A stretch of 64,000 bases of DNA from Shewanella sp. OMA3-2 (GTDB lineage Bacteria > Pseudomonadota > Gammaproteobacteria > Enterobacterales > Shewanellaceae). Under the pieces are notes generated by a model. It saw only the letters and a program-made list of their open reading frames with translations. It had not been told where the DNA came from and did no database searches. How positions within the stretch are numbered: the stretch's first letter is position 1; each line of letters starts with the position of its first letter. The position numbers and the translations under genes were made by a program. The stretch covers positions 2,120,001 to 2,184,000 of the forward strand of contig NZ_CP090974.1 of the NCBI RefSeq assembly GCF_021513195.1, written 5' to 3'. Positions 8,847 to 18,434 of the stretch are shown here, one piece after another.

Positions 8847-11501
8847 ATGTTATTGAAGACGATAAAATATGCACGTGCGGCTGGTGATAACTTTCCAAAT
8901 ACTCGTGCTTTTCTGAAAGGTTCAGTATTAACCGTTGCTGTTGTGGGCTTAATGGGATGCCAGCCAAAGGCTGTGATTGAGAAGGTGGATGCTGAAGCTG
9001 TAATTGATACTAAGCCATTGCCACTCAAAGATATTGGCCTTTGGCCACAGCAAGCTCCGGCAATTGCTGTTGACCCCGCATTAGAAGACAAAATAGCTAA
9101 ATTATTAATGACCATGACACTTGAACAAAAAGTGGCGCAAATGATCCAACCTGAAATTCGCGATATTACAGTTGAAGATATGCGCAAATATGGTTTTGGC
9201 TCATACCTTAATGGCGGCGGGGCTTATCCTAATAACGACAAGCATGCTACGCCAGCAGACTGGATTAAGTTAGCTGAAGACTTCTATCAAGCGTCAATAG
9301 ATGATTCTGTTGATGGCATCGCTATTCCGACAATGTGGGGAACCGATGCAGTACATGGCCATAACAACGTGATTGGTGCGACGTTGTTTCCACATAATAT
9401 TGGCTTAGGTGCAGCAGATAATCCTGCGTTAATTGAAAAAATTGCCGCAATTACGGCTAAAGAAGTCATGGTTACCGGGATTGATTGGGTGTTTGCCCCT
9501 ACTGTGGCAGTGGTACGTGATGACAGATGGGGTCGCACATATGAGGGGTATTCAGAAGACCCGCGTATTGTTAGGGACTATGCATTTGCGATAGTTGAAG
9601 GCTTGCAAGGCGCAGTTAATAATGACTTTTTAAGTGATCAACATGTGTTATCAACAGTAAAACATTTTATTGGTGACGGCGGCACCGAAAAGGGCATAGA
9701 TCAGGGCGATAATATCGCGTCTGAGCAAGATTTATATGCAATTCATGCCCAAGGTTATGTTGGCGGTTTATCTGCAGGTGCTCAATCTGTTATGGCCTCA
9801 TTTAACAGTTGGCATGGCGATAAAATCCACGGTAATCAATATTTGCTCACCGATGTGCTTAAAGGTCGTTTTGGTTTTGACGGTTTTGTGGTGGGTGATT
9901 GGAATGGTCATGGACAAATACCAGGCTGTACCAATGAGTCATGTGCCCAGGCAGCTAATGCTGGACTTGATATATTTATGGTGCCAACCGCGGCGTGGAA
10001 ACCTTTGTACCAAAACACCATTGAGCAAGTTAACCGTGGTGAAATTGCCCAATCTAGAATCGATGATGCAGTGACGCGTATTTTACGGGTTAAATTTCGT
10101 GCGGGATTATTTGATAAACCTAGCCCTGCGAATAGACCGCTTTCGGGTAAAACCGAGTTAATTGGTCAAGCAAGTCACCGTGATGTTGCAAGGCAAGCGG
10201 TGCGTGAATCGCTAGTGTTGCTTAAAAACAACCAAAACGTATTGCCATTATCACCTAAGTTAACGGTATTAGTAGCAGGCGATGCCGCTGATAATATCGG
10301 CAAGCAGTCAGGTGGCTGGACGATTACTTGGCAAGGTACAGATAATCAAAATAGTGATTTTCCTGGCGCTACATCGATTTTTACTGGGATTGAACATGTC
10401 GTAAAGCAAGCTGGTGGCCAAGCGATATTAGCGGCTAATGGTGAGTTTGAGTCAGCTAAAAAACCGGACGTGGCCATTGTGGTGTTTGGTGAAGAGCCAT
10501 ATGCCGAAGGTAATGGTGACATTGATAATCTAGAATACCAACGTGGTGATAAACGAGACTTAGCATTACTTAAAAAGCTTAAAGCACAGGGTATTCCTGT
10601 GGTATCAGTGTTTATCAGCGGCCGACCAATGTGGGTTAATGCTGAGTTAAATCAGTCTGATGCTTTTGTAGCAGCTTGGTTACCTGGTTCTGAGGGTAAT
10701 GGGGTTGCCGATGTATTGTTTACTGATGTCGACGGTCAAGTTAAACATGACTTTGTGGGTAAACTATCATTTTCATGGCCGGCTAATCCGCAACAAACGC
10801 GCGTGAATGTACCTTTAGATAAAGTGACTAATAAAAGCACTCTAGCTGAGTCAAATGCAGACTATCAACCGCTTATTCCCTACGGCTACGGCTTACACTA
10901 TCAATCTGTATCAACAGATATGATAAGTTTAGATAACTTGTCTGAAGATAATTTGTCAGCAACTCAGGCGCTTGAAGACTTAGCTTTATTTGAACGCGCC
11001 GTTAAATCGCCTTGGTCAATGTTTATTGCCACAACAACTCAACGCGATGGCTTAAGCAGCAGTGTTGCCAGCAATGGTGCGCTTAATATTCGTACCATGG
11101 ACAGAGTGGTGCAAGAAGACGCTCGTTTAGTTAAATTTAATGGCACTGAATTAGGAACCGTCGGCTTATTGAGTAACTTCCCAAGAGATTTTCGAGCGTA
11201 CAGTAATACTGACTCGGCTTTGTCGCTCAGTATTAAAGTCGATAGCGCGTTAACTCAACCTTTGTGGCTGGGTATGGCGTGCGAAGGCGATTGTCGTCCT
11301 CAGTATGATATTAGCAAGCAAGTTAGCGCCGGCGAGTGGAAAAATATCAGTGTGGCGTTAAATTGTTTTGCTACTGAGTCAATGGATTTTGCCAAAATAG
11401 TATCGCCTTTTTTCCTAGCGACAGCCGCCAAGGTTGAACTGAGTTTTAGTGATGTCATTATTCAGGCAAGTCATCAACCAATGACAATTCAATGTCATTA
11501 A
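8847..11501 (+). CDS. GH3 exo-beta-glucosidase, lipoprotein, with extra C-terminal domain
   Basis: An 884-residue family-3 glycoside hydrolase. The N-terminal hydrophobic stretch ends in GLMGC (Cys38), a lipobox, so it is probably a membrane-anchored lipoprotein in the periplasm or on the cell surface. Conserved family-3 residues include the KHF motif near 272 and the catalytic nucleophile Asp351 in VVGDW. The second family-3 domain begins with the KNNQNVLPL stretch near residue 460. About 180 extra residues follow it, resembling the C-terminal module of marine ExoP-type exoglucanases (family recollection). AAGGA precedes the ATG. It is transcribed with the upstream permease. It should trim short beta-glucans before import and complements the cytoplasmic GH1 enzyme. 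Confidence 0.9.
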   Translation: MLLKTIKYARAAGDNFPNTRAFLKGSVLTVAVVGLMGCQPKAVIEKVDAEAVIDTKPLPLKDIGLWPQQAPAIAVDPALEDKIAKLLMTMTLEQKVAQMIQPEIRDITVEDMRKYGFGSYLNGGGAYPNNDKHATPADWIKLAEDFYQASIDDSVDGIAIPTMWGTDAVHGHNNVIGATLFPHNIGLGAADNPALIEKIAAITAKEVMVTGIDWVFAPTVAVVRDDRWGRTYEGYSEDPRIVRDYAFAIVEGLQGAVNNDFLSDQHVLSTVKHFIGDGGTEKGIDQGDNIASEQDLYAIHAQGYVGGLSAGAQSVMASFNSWHGDKIHGNQYLLTDVLKGRFGFDGFVVGDWNGHGQIPGCTNESCAQAANAGLDIFMVPTAAWKPLYQNTIEQVNRGEIAQSRIDDAVTRILRVKFRAGLFDKPSPANRPLSGKTELIGQASHRDVARQAVRESLVLLKNNQNVLPLSPKLTVLVAGDAADNIGKQSGGWTITWQGTDNQNSDFPGATSIFTGIEHVVKQAGGQAILAANGEFESAKKPDVAIVVFGEEPYAEGNGDIDNLEYQRGDKRDLALLKKLKAQGIPVVSVFISGRPMWVNAELNQSDAFVAAWLPGSEGNGVADVLFTDVDGQVKHDFVGKLSFSWPANPQQTRVNVPLDKVTNKSTLAESNADYQPLIPYGYGLHYQSVSTDMISLDNLSEDNLSATQALEDLALFERAVKSPWSMFIATTTQRDGLSSSVASNGALNIRTMDRVVQEDARLVKFNGTELGTVGLLSNFPRDFRAYSNTDSALSLSIKVDSALTQPLWLGMACEGDCRPQYDISKQVSAGEWKNISVALNCFATESMDFAKIVSPFFLATAAKVELSFSDVIIQASHQPMTIQCH

Positions 11502-11814
11502 TCATTCAATCACTGTGGGCTAGGCTTGACGATTTTAGTAAACCTAGCCCAAAGCTTTGATGCAGGCTAAAGACCTATAAACGAAAGTGAGTGTCGAAGG
11601 TGAGTGCGATGATATTTCAAGAGTTTGTATTGAATACGAATGCAGAAGCGCACTGTTTTCTATGCCTGAGTGAATGCTTAGCTTAGTATCAAGTGCAAGT
11701 TAGTTGTTTTTGATAGAAGTACAATCAAATAGTTATAAATCAATCACCTTAATAATGGCATAATATGCCATATTGAGCGTTTTTGTGAACCAAATGTTTT
11801 GTTAAGGAATTGAT
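11502..11814. other. Intergenic region after the glucosidase locus
   Basis: A 313-base gap without a credible gene. A 9-bp stem (TGGGCTAGG/CCTAGCCCA) sits at its left end. The remainder is plain AT-rich sequence and presumably contains the cysQ promoter. Confidence 0.5.
11516..11551 (+). terminator. Possible terminator hairpin after GH3 gene
   Basis: Perfect 9-bp inverted repeat with an 18-base loop just after the GH3 stop. It lacks a T-run, so intrinsic termination is uncertain. Confidence 0.4.
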
Positions 11815-12612
11815 TTGTCTGATTTTGTATTTTCTCAAGCTGAGTTGCAGCGCATAGTGACTATTGCCAAGCAAGCAGGCAATGCCATCATGGATATATA
11901 TGCCCAACCCGACTTGCAGGTCGAGATTAAGCAGGATGATAGCCCAGTAACGGCTGCAGATATAGCCAGTCATAATGTGATTATTAAAGGGCTAAAAACC
12001 TATTTTGCCGATATTGCCATCATGAGTGAAGAAGATGCCAATATTGACTGGAACACCCGCAAAAACTGGCAGACTTATTGGTTAATCGACCCGCTAGATG
12101 GCACCAAAGAGTTTATAAAACGTAATGGTGAGTTTACGGTCAACATAGCCTTAATCCATCAAGGACAAGCAATAGCAGGTGTGGTTTATGCGCCTGTTTT
12201 AAGCAAATGTTATAGCGGGATAGTCGGCCAAGGGGCCTGGCTTGAACATAATGACCAAGTGTCTTTATTAGATATTAGCCAGCGTTGCATTACGCCTATA
12301 CCGGTTATTGTGGGCAGTCGCTCACATGTTAGCCCTGATGTGGCTGAATATTTACGTACTGTAGGCGAGCATCAAATGCTCAGCGTGGGCAGCTCGCTAA
12401 AGTTTTGTATGGTCGCTGAAGGTCAAGCTGATGTGTATCCAAGACTTGGGCCAACCAGCGAGTGGGACACAGCTGCAGCACAGGCCGTATTAGAAAGTGC
12501 TGGCGGCGTCGTGGTTGAATATCCTGCGTTAACCCCGTTACAGTACAACCCAAAAGAGAATATTTTAAACCCGTATTTTATTGCCGCATCAGCGGCATGG
12601 ATGGCACGTTAA
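11815..12612 (+). CDS. cysQ: 3'(2'),5'-bisphosphate nucleotidase CysQ
   Basis: A 265-residue member of the inositol-monophosphatase superfamily. It removes the 3'-phosphate from PAP/PAPS produced in sulfate assimilation. Metal-binding motifs are the SEEDA acids near residue 71, WLIDPLDGTKEF (residues 89-100) and the C-terminal EWDTAAAQAVLESAGG. The start is TTG at 11815, supported by AAGGA seven bases upstream. Length and motifs match E. coli CysQ. It stands apart from the upstream glucosidase locus, and the kinase gene follows after about 70 bases. Confidence 0.93.
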   Translation: MSDFVFSQAELQRIVTIAKQAGNAIMDIYAQPDLQVEIKQDDSPVTAADIASHNVIIKGLKTYFADIAIMSEEDANIDWNTRKNWQTYWLIDPLDGTKEFIKRNGEFTVNIALIHQGQAIAGVVYAPVLSKCYSGIVGQGAWLEHNDQVSLLDISQRCITPIPVIVGSRSHVSPDVAEYLRTVGEHQMLSVGSSLKFCMVAEGQADVYPRLGPTSEWDTAAAQAVLESAGGVVVEYPALTPLQYNPKENILNPYFIAASAAWMAR

Positions 12613-12684
12613 TAGATAAATAAATCATTTACGTCAGCCTGATATGACACCCGAATTAATAATAATTACATGGAGAGACAAGAT

Positions 12685-13581
12685 ATGATGCGCATGGGCG
12701 TCGACCTTGGTGGGACTAAAATTGAATTAGTGGCGTTGGCTGACAACGGTGATGAGTTATTTCGTAAACGCATTCCTACCCCACGAAACTATCCTGATAC
12801 CTTAGATGCGATTATCAGTTTAGTGAACGAAGCTGAATCGACATTGGACCAAAAAGGGTCTGTCGGTGTAGGAATTCCAGGGGTTATTTCGCCATTTACT
12901 GGCTTAGTTAAAAATTCTAATTCAACTTGGATTAATGGTCATCCGTTAGACAAAGATTTAGGGGCTCGGTTAGCACGTGAAGTACGTGTTGCCAATGATG
13001 CAAACTGCTTTGCGGTATCTGAAGCCGTAGATGGCGCGGCATCAGGTAAAGGCGTGGTATTTGGTGGTATTATTGGTACAGGTTGCGGTGCAGGCATTGC
13101 CATTAATGGCCGAGTGCATGCGGGCGGCAATGGCATTGGCGGCGAATGGGGGCATAACCCATTACCTTGGATGACAGCAGAGGAGCATCATTCAACAGAC
13201 TGTTTTTGTGGCAATAAAGATTGCATTGAAACTTTTATATCAGGCACTGGGTTTGTGCGTGATTTTCGCGCGGCTGGCGGTGAAGCTACCAGTGGCATTC
13301 AAATTGCCCAAATGATGGCTGAAGGTGATGAGTTTGCTAAACAAGCTTTTGAGCGTTTTATTGACCGTTTAGCCCGTTCATTGGCGCATGTGATCAACAT
13401 GATGGACCCTGATGTGATAGTTTTAGGTGGCGGTGTGTCTAATATCGACGCGATCTATACAGAGCTACCTAAAGTGTTACCTCAATATGTTGTCGGCCGT
13501 GAGTGTCGTACGCCTGTGGTTAAAAACCTATTTGGGGCTTCATCGGGTGTGCGCGGCGCAGCTTGGTTATGGGGTAAATAA
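12685..13581 (+). CDS. mak: ROK-family sugar kinase, Mak (fructokinase/mannokinase) type
   Basis: An ATP-dependent hexose kinase of about 298 residues. The ATP-binding motif [14 protein letters not shown] is at the start. [12 protein letters not shown] and the zinc-binding [12 protein letters not shown] motif follow, then [10 protein letters not shown]. The protein aligns by eye along its full length with E. coli Mak (YajF). I chose the ATG at 12685, preceded by GGAGAG; the in-frame ATG at 12670 overlaps that site and lacks its own. Mak phosphorylates fructose and mannose. Because the beta-glucoside locus is nearby, glucose is a possible alternative substrate. Confidence 0.88.
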   Translation: MMRMGVDLGGTKIELVALADNGDELFRKRIPTPRNYPDTLDAIISLVNEAESTLDQKGSVGVGIPGVISPFTGLVKNSNSTWINGHPLDKDLGARLAREVRVANDANCFAVSEAVDGAASGKGVVFGGIIGTGCGAGIAINGRVHAGGNGIGGEWGHNPLPWMTAEEHHSTDCFCGNKDCIETFISGTGFVRDFRAAGGEATSGIQIAQMMAEGDEFAKQAFERFIDRLARSLAHVINMMDPDVIVLGGGVSNIDAIYTELPKVLPQYVVGRECRTPVVKNLFGASSGVRGAAWLWGK

Positions 13582-13610
13582 TCTCGTTACTTCCAACCGA
13601 TTTGCTCGAA

Positions 13611-13640
13611 AATGCCATTGAAAAATTCAATGGCATTTTT
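13611..13640 (+). terminator. Rho-independent terminator after mak
   Basis: A 12-bp perfect stem (AATGCCATTGAA/TTCAATGGCATT) with a 3-base loop, followed by a T-run. Confidence 0.9.
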
Positions 13641-13754
13641 AGTGTTAATGCTAGCCAGTAACCTTACTGGGCCCTGAGTCCCTAAAATTGGTTTCGCTAA
13701 TTTGACTGTTAATCGTTACACTATTGCGATTATTGTCAATTGGACAGCTGTTGA

Positions 13755-14558
13755 ATGTTTTGGCTTAAAAAAATCATCTCGCAATTATTCTTGCCTATCC
13801 CGCTTACAGTGTTATTTATTTTACTCACTTTGTTATTAATGACATTTGCGGCCTCAAAATTAAAGTCGCTGGCAACGTTAAGCTTACTGGCCGCGGTAAT
13901 GCTACTGGTTGGCTTAAGCCAATCTGATAGCAGTTATTATTTAGCGAATTCATTAGAGTCTCAATATCCGATAAACTCTGCGCCAATTCCCCCTAGCCAG
14001 CAATGCGTGGTGATGGTATTAGGTTCAGGACACAGTGACAAAGCAGGCCTAACCGCAGTGCATAAATTATCAGCTGTTGCCTTAGGGCGCTTAACCGAAG
14101 GCATGCGTCAGTTAGCTATGGGGCAAAATTGTCAATTAGTGGTCAGTGGCTGGAATGGCGGTTATATGTCAACCGCACACGCGACCATAATGAAGCAAGC
14201 TGCCATTGAGCTAGGGGTAAAACCCGACACGATTATTAGCTTTCCTGAAGCTAAAGATACTATTGAAGAAGCCATGTTTTTATATCGTGTTGTTGGTCAA
14301 CAACCATTTAGATTAGTTACTTCGGCAACTCACATGCCGCGTTCTATGATGATATTTAGCGCATTAGGAATGCAACCCCAAGCGGCCCCTGGGGACTTTA
14401 TTGCCGAAAAAGGTTTGTGGTGGCGCCTTGATGCTAGCAATTTATTGACCTCTCAAAAAAGTATTCATGAATATGTGGGTATGTTATGGCTCAGTATCAG
14501 AGGGGTGTCGGCTGATCAAATGGTCAATCAGCTGTCACTTGATAAGGAATTGGATTAA
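13755..14558 (+). CDS. elyC: ElyC/SanA/YdcF-family (DUF218) envelope protein
   Basis: A 267-residue inner-membrane protein. Two hydrophobic segments occupy roughly residues 8-32 and 36-55. A DUF218 domain follows, with VVMVLGSGHSD, LVVSGWNGG and LVTSATHMPRSM. This layout and length match E. coli ElyC, which is needed for peptidoglycan and envelope homeostasis. The biochemical activity of the domain is unsettled. The next gene starts immediately after the stop (TAAATG), indicating a two-gene operon. The identification rests on the overall fold signature, and other DUF218 members are alternatives. Confidence 0.78.
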   Translation: MFWLKKIISQLFLPIPLTVLFILLTLLLMTFAASKLKSLATLSLLAAVMLLVGLSQSDSSYYLANSLESQYPINSAPIPPSQQCVVMVLGSGHSDKAGLTAVHKLSAVALGRLTEGMRQLAMGQNCQLVVSGWNGGYMSTAHATIMKQAAIELGVKPDTIISFPEAKDTIEEAMFLYRVVGQQPFRLVTSATHMPRSMMIFSALGMQPQAAPGDFIAEKGLWWRLDASNLLTSQKSIHEYVGMLWLSIRGVSADQMVNQLSLDKELD

Positions 14559-15239
14559 ATGAGCCAAGCTTTAGCGATATACCCGCATACCAAACGTAAT
14601 GGGTTAACGTTTACCTTGGCGGGTGCGACAGGATTGTTAATTAGCTTTGTGCTATTTATTCAATACACTAGCTTATTCTCATTTTCATTACTGTTGTTTG
14701 GTGGCTCAAGTGTGAGTTTGTTACTGGGTGTGGCTAAACTAAATGAGCCTTTGATAAGTTTACAGCTAAATGGAAAAGGACTGACGTATTTTCATCGTCG
14801 TGGCCAAGTGACGCTGGAATGGCTCAATCTGCAGCGCATCGATAATGTCAGAGTGACCCAAAATATGGAGCTAATAGAGCTGCCCTATATTGGTTTTAAA
14901 GTGAAAAAAATGAATCCGGTGTTAGATTCGATTTCACCTCGACTTGCCACGGGATTATTAACCGAACAGCGGCCGCTATTAATGACCGCAGCAACCCATG
15001 ATGAAGACTTACACAGTTTAGAACAGTATTTAGGTGCCGAATTTAGCCCGTTTGTAAGCCATGGCGAACGTTACCGTGGTGTATTAGCTATGTTTGGCCG
15101 TAGAAGTGAAACCTTAGCTGAAAATTTAGGATTTCATTTATATGTATCACATGATGCATTAGATCGAGATCCAAAAGAGATGCTCACTTTGCTGCGTGAG
15201 TGGCAGCAACAAGCGATGCAACGAGATGTAAATCAATAG
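14559..15239 (+). CDS. Membrane-anchored DUF2982-like protein
   Basis: A 226-residue protein with two hydrophobic segments near residues 18-35 and 40-56. A soluble domain follows that contains a PH-like beta-rich stretch (GKGLTYFHRRGQVTLEW) and ends in a charged helix. I recognise it as resembling the DUF2982 family of Shewanella and Vibrio, from memory. Its ATG directly follows the elyC stop, so it is translated from the same message and probably acts at the envelope. Function unknown. It converges with the bactofilin gene, only 4 bases apart. Confidence 0.7.
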   Translation: MSQALAIYPHTKRNGLTFTLAGATGLLISFVLFIQYTSLFSFSLLLFGGSSVSLLLGVAKLNEPLISLQLNGKGLTYFHRRGQVTLEWLNLQRIDNVRVTQNMELIELPYIGFKVKKMNPVLDSISPRLATGLLTEQRPLLMTAATHDEDLHSLEQYLGAEFSPFVSHGERYRGVLAMFGRRSETLAENLGFHLYVSHDALDRDPKEMLTLLREWQQQAMQRDVNQ

Positions 15240-15243
15240 TAAA

Positions 15244-15594
15244 CTAGCTAATGAGTAATTTGGGTTCTCGGTGTCGCTGGCCTAAAAACTGACCGCCATC
15301 AATCACTTCTAATTTTTCACTATAAGCATCACCGTCAAATAAACCGGTTGATGAAATCAGTAACTTTTGACATTGCACCGTGCCTTTTACCAGGCCTGTA
15401 ATGTTGACATCCTGACATTGAATATCGCCATTCACCTCTCCACCTGCTTCGACGACAACGTTACCTTGGGTAATAATATCCCCAAGTATTTTACCGCTTA
15501 TCATCACGTCGCCATTAAATCGAAAATCTCCGGTGAGTTCACAGCCTTGGGCAATAAAACTTAATTGGGTAGTGTCTTTTTTGGGATTAAACAT
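15244..15594 (-). CDS. Bactofilin (polymer-forming cytoskeletal protein)
   Basis: A 116-residue protein made almost wholly of short beta-helix repeats in the pattern G-x-hydrophobic (LTGDFRFNGDVMISGKILGD, GEVNGDIQCQDVNITGLVKG). Short non-repeat tails at both ends fit the bactofilin family. Such proteins self-polymerise without nucleotide and act in cell shape or in placing envelope enzymes. The gene stands alone on the minus strand, convergent with the DUF2982-like gene. No M23 peptidase partner, often adjacent in other bacteria, is present here. Confidence 0.9.
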   Translation of the reverse strand: MFNPKKDTTQLSFIAQGCELTGDFRFNGDVMISGKILGDIITQGNVVVEAGGEVNGDIQCQDVNITGLVKGTVQCQKLLISSTGLFDGDAYSEKLEVIDGGQFLGQRHREPKLLIS

Positions 15595-15705
15595 CAGTTG
15601 CTCTTATTGTTTTTTTAACATCATTATTTGCAATAGATATTAATATAATCATTTTGACTGACATGTAAATCAAAAATCAGTATCAAGCAGGGTTAGGTTA
15701 TTGCT

Positions 15706-16188
15706 TCAAGGTGCAGCTAATACAATGGCATCAGAAGGACAGGGTGATACACATGCGCCGCAGCCAGTGCACGCACTGGTATCAATAATTGGTTTTGGCA
15801 CTTGGCCTACGGCCATAACAAAACTTATCGCCCGCGGGTCACACGCATCTTTACAGCTTTGGCACCAGACCCCACTGTAGGTTAAACAGGTTTGCTGAAT
15901 ACTCGCCACAATCTGCCAAGGCGTGTGTTGTTCAGTGTCGAACAAAGGTTCTTCACACGCTGTGACACATTTTTGACAAAATGTGCACTCGCCAAGACTA
16001 AAGTCAACTTCAGGGAAACCGCCATCACCTCGCTTGATAATACTGGTTTCACAGGCGTTAATGCAGTTATCACAACGAGTACAAATATCAGTAAACTCAA
16101 TATCTGCTTTTACCCAAGGCGGTCTTAATGCATTACTTTTTCTACGGCTAAATAAACTGCGGCGACCTTGATTGACCGATTGACTCAT
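15706..16188 (-). CDS. napF: Ferredoxin-type protein NapF
   Basis: A 160-residue iron-sulfur protein carrying CxxCxxCxxxC-type groups: CTRCDNCINAC, CTFCQKCVTAC, CQSCKDAC and CTGCGACVSPC. An arginine-rich N-terminus precedes them. This fits NapF, a cytoplasmic accessory of periplasmic nitrate reductase thought to aid NapA maturation. No napD, napA, napB or napC lies nearby, so the gene is an orphan here. It sits between the bactofilin gene and galE, all on the minus strand. A generic multi-cluster ferredoxin is the alternative. Confidence 0.85.
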   Translation of the reverse strand: MSQSVNQGRRSLFSRRKSNALRPPWVKADIEFTDICTRCDNCINACETSIIKRGDGGFPEVDFSLGECTFCQKCVTACEEPLFDTEQHTPWQIVASIQQTCLTYSGVWCQSCKDACDPRAISFVMAVGQVPKPIIDTSACTGCGACVSPCPSDAIVLAAP

Positions 16189-16233
16189 TGTGACTCCTAG
16201 ATTAATCCATGATTTTTTTAAAGCCTAATCGGA

Positions 16234-17247
16234 TCAAACTTTATAGCCATTCGGATTATGCGACTGCCATTTCCAGCTGCTATTGGCCATATCTTCAATC
16301 GTATGAGTCGCACGCCAATTAAGTTGGCTGGCGGCATAGCTTGGATCTGCGTAGCAAGAGGCTATATCACCAGCGCGGCGATCGACTATTTGATAAGCTA
16401 ATGTTTTACCACATGCTTTTTCAAATGCCTTAACCATATCTAATACACTATAACCAATACCTGTGCCTAGGTTATAAGTCACTAAACCTGGGCTAGTTGA
16501 GAGTTTATCTAAGGCTTTTAAATGTCCCATAGCTAAATCAACAACATGGATATAATCTCTCACGCCAGTGCCATCGGGAGTATTGTAATCACCACCAAAA
16601 ACGCTCAATTTGTCACGTTTACCTACCGCAACCTGTGCAATAAATGGCATAAGATTATTGGGAATGTCGTTAGGGTCTTCGCCAATCAAGCCTGATTCAT
16701 GAGCACCAACAGGGTTAAAATAGCGTAAGCAGGCAATATTCCAGCTGTTATCTGAGTGATACAAATCCGCTAAAATATGTTCAACCATCAGTTTTGATTG
16801 GCCGTAAGGATTAGTGGCTCCCGTTGGAAAGTCTTCCTTTATGGGCAAGCTGGCTGGGTCGCCGTATACAGTTGCAGATGAACTGAATACAAGGTTTTTG
16901 ACATTATGTTCAGCCATTACTTGGGATAAAATAATGCTACCAGTGACATTGTTTTCATAATATTTAAGCGGTAAAGCGACAGATTCTCCTACCGCTTTTA
17001 ATCCTGCAAAGTGGATTACTGAGTCGATTTCATGATCAGAGAATATTTTTTGTAACAAGGCTTTGTTGAGTACATCGCCTTGATAGAAGGTCACCGTTTT
17101 GTGGCTAATACGCTCTACACGCTTTAATGCTTCAACACTAGAATTAGATAAGTTATCTACAATAATGACTTCCTGTCCTATAGCCAATAATTCTATAACT
17201 GTGTGGGTACCAATATAGCCTGCGCCACCGGTCACTAAAATTGCCAT
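16234..17247 (-). CDS. galE: UDP-glucose 4-epimerase GalE
   Basis: A 337-residue short-chain dehydrogenase fold enzyme that interconverts UDP-glucose and UDP-galactose for surface polysaccharides and galactose use. The NAD-binding [12 protein letters not shown] motif is at the N-terminus. The catalytic SSSATVYG and YGQSK (Tyr-x-x-x-Lys) motifs follow, then [13 protein letters not shown] and the substrate-binding [10 protein letters not shown]. Length and motif order match E. coli GalE. It is divergent from phhA across a 319-base gap and lies 45 bases upstream of napF in the direction of transcription. No other sugar-nucleotide genes are adjacent. Confidence 0.95.
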   Translation of the reverse strand: MAILVTGGAGYIGTHTVIELLAIGQEVIIVDNLSNSSVEALKRVERISHKTVTFYQGDVLNKALLQKIFSDHEIDSVIHFAGLKAVGESVALPLKYYENNVTGSIILSQVMAEHNVKNLVFSSSATVYGDPASLPIKEDFPTGATNPYGQSKLMVEHILADLYHSDNSWNIACLRYFNPVGAHESGLIGEDPNDIPNNLMPFIAQVAVGKRDKLSVFGGDYNTPDGTGVRDYIHVVDLAMGHLKALDKLSTSPGLVTYNLGTGIGYSVLDMVKAFEKACGKTLAYQIVDRRAGDIASCYADPSYAASQLNWRATHTIEDMANSSWKWQSHNPNGYKV

Positions 17248-17566
17248 GTTTATATCCTAAAATTGTCTAAAGTATTGAACTTGTCTTTGATGCTTATTGT
17301 AAATCAGCTGCTTAAAATTACTATAGTAAAAATCAATTTAAGCGGGTGTTATGATGATTTTTTGTGATCGTTAGCCACATTTGTCACAATTACTATCCAG
17401 TATATTACAATGATATTATTAGCTATTTTTTTGTAACATACGACTCTGTATGCTTAGGTTTACAAAAAAACAACATTGTTGACCTGACTATAAAGTGTGA
17501 GGGAGTTAACAAAATCGATGGCATAGCACAATATGAAGGAAGTGAAGTTGACGTAAAGTGGAATTA
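17248..17566. other. Divergent intergenic region galE/phhA
   Basis: A 319-base AT-rich region with a TyrR-like box at 17447-17464. A 67-codon GTG-started frame (17364-17567) runs through it. It is rich in Tyr and Phe but has no family match and is treated as non-coding. Confidence 0.5.
17447..17464. promoter_or_regulatory. TyrR/PhhR-like box upstream of phhA
   Basis: TGTATG-N6-TTTACA matches the TyrR consensus TGTAAA-N6-TTTACA at 10 of 12 defined positions. It lies about 103 bases upstream of the phhA start, and a TyrR-type regulator is encoded in the same block. Confidence 0.6.
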
Positions 17567-18364
17567 ATGAGCAACGTGACAAAGTATATTTCTCATCAGC
17601 CTGATAGCCAAGGGTATATTAATTATTCTGAACAAGAGGATGATTTATGGCAGCAATTGTACCAACGCCAAATTACTAATTTACCTGGGCGAGCATGTGA
17701 TGCCTATCTACAAGGTATTGAGACATTAAACATGTCTGTTGACAAAATACCTCAACTGCCCGATCTCGACCATATTTTGACTGAGTTAACCGGCTGGAAA
17801 ACCGCTGCGGTGCCGGCATTAATCTCTTTTGGTAAGTTTTTTGAATTACTGGCCAGCAAACAATTTCCTGTGGCGACCTTTATTCGCACCAAAGAAGAAT
17901 TTGACTATTTACAAGAACCCGATGTGTTTCACGAGGTTTTCGGTCATTGCCCTTTACTGACTAATCCTGCATTTGCTAATTTTTCGCATATGTATGGCCA
18001 ATTAGGTTTAGCCGCATCAAAAGAAGATAGGGTTTTTCTAGCCCGCTTATACTGGTTTACGGTTGAATTTGGGTTAGTGCAAGCCAAAGATGGTCCATTA
18101 AACATCTATGGCGGCGGGATTTTAAGTTCCCCTGGTGAAACCTTATATGCATTAAGTGATAAACCAGAACGTCGACCTTTTGATTTATTAGATGTACTGC
18201 GAACACCGTATCGTATCGATATTATGCAACCGATATATTATGTTATCGAAAGTGTTGAATATTTGGATGAAATTTCCAAAATGGATATTATGGCTTACGT
18301 TAAGCAAGCCCGTGAACTGGGAATGTTTGAACCTAAGTTTGCCCCTAAAGTAAAAGCAAGTTAA
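17567..18364 (+). CDS. phhA: Phenylalanine-4-hydroxylase PhhA
   Basis: Pterin-dependent aromatic amino acid hydroxylase of 265 residues that converts phenylalanine to tyrosine. The iron ligands are in VFHEVFGHCPLL (His near 122 and 127), with the third ligand glutamate in YWFTVEFGL. I chose the ATG at 17567 with GTGGA just upstream; a GTG nine bases earlier is possible but has no site of its own. It is followed by phhB, which recycles the pterin cofactor, then by the TyrR-type regulator. The TyrR-like box upstream suggests induction by aromatic amino acids. Confidence 0.96.
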   Translation: MSNVTKYISHQPDSQGYINYSEQEDDLWQQLYQRQITNLPGRACDAYLQGIETLNMSVDKIPQLPDLDHILTELTGWKTAAVPALISFGKFFELLASKQFPVATFIRTKEEFDYLQEPDVFHEVFGHCPLLTNPAFANFSHMYGQLGLAASKEDRVFLARLYWFTVEFGLVQAKDGPLNIYGGGILSSPGETLYALSDKPERRPFDLLDVLRTPYRIDIMQPIYYVIESVEYLDEISKMDIMAYVKQARELGMFEPKFAPKVKAS

Positions 18365-18434
18365 GCCATTTTTGGCGTACTTTTTAGTGCTAGTTATTAA
18401 TGATAATTAGCCATATACCTAAATAGGAGTCCTA

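Noticed and set aside
8418..9538. Minus-strand frames opposite the permease and GH3 genes
   Set aside because: They are antisense shadows of well-supported genes, with no signals of their own.
17364..17567. 67-codon frame before phhA as a protein-coding gene
   Set aside because: GTG start without a ribosome-binding site, AT-rich composition and no family resemblance; kept only as a speculative leader observation.
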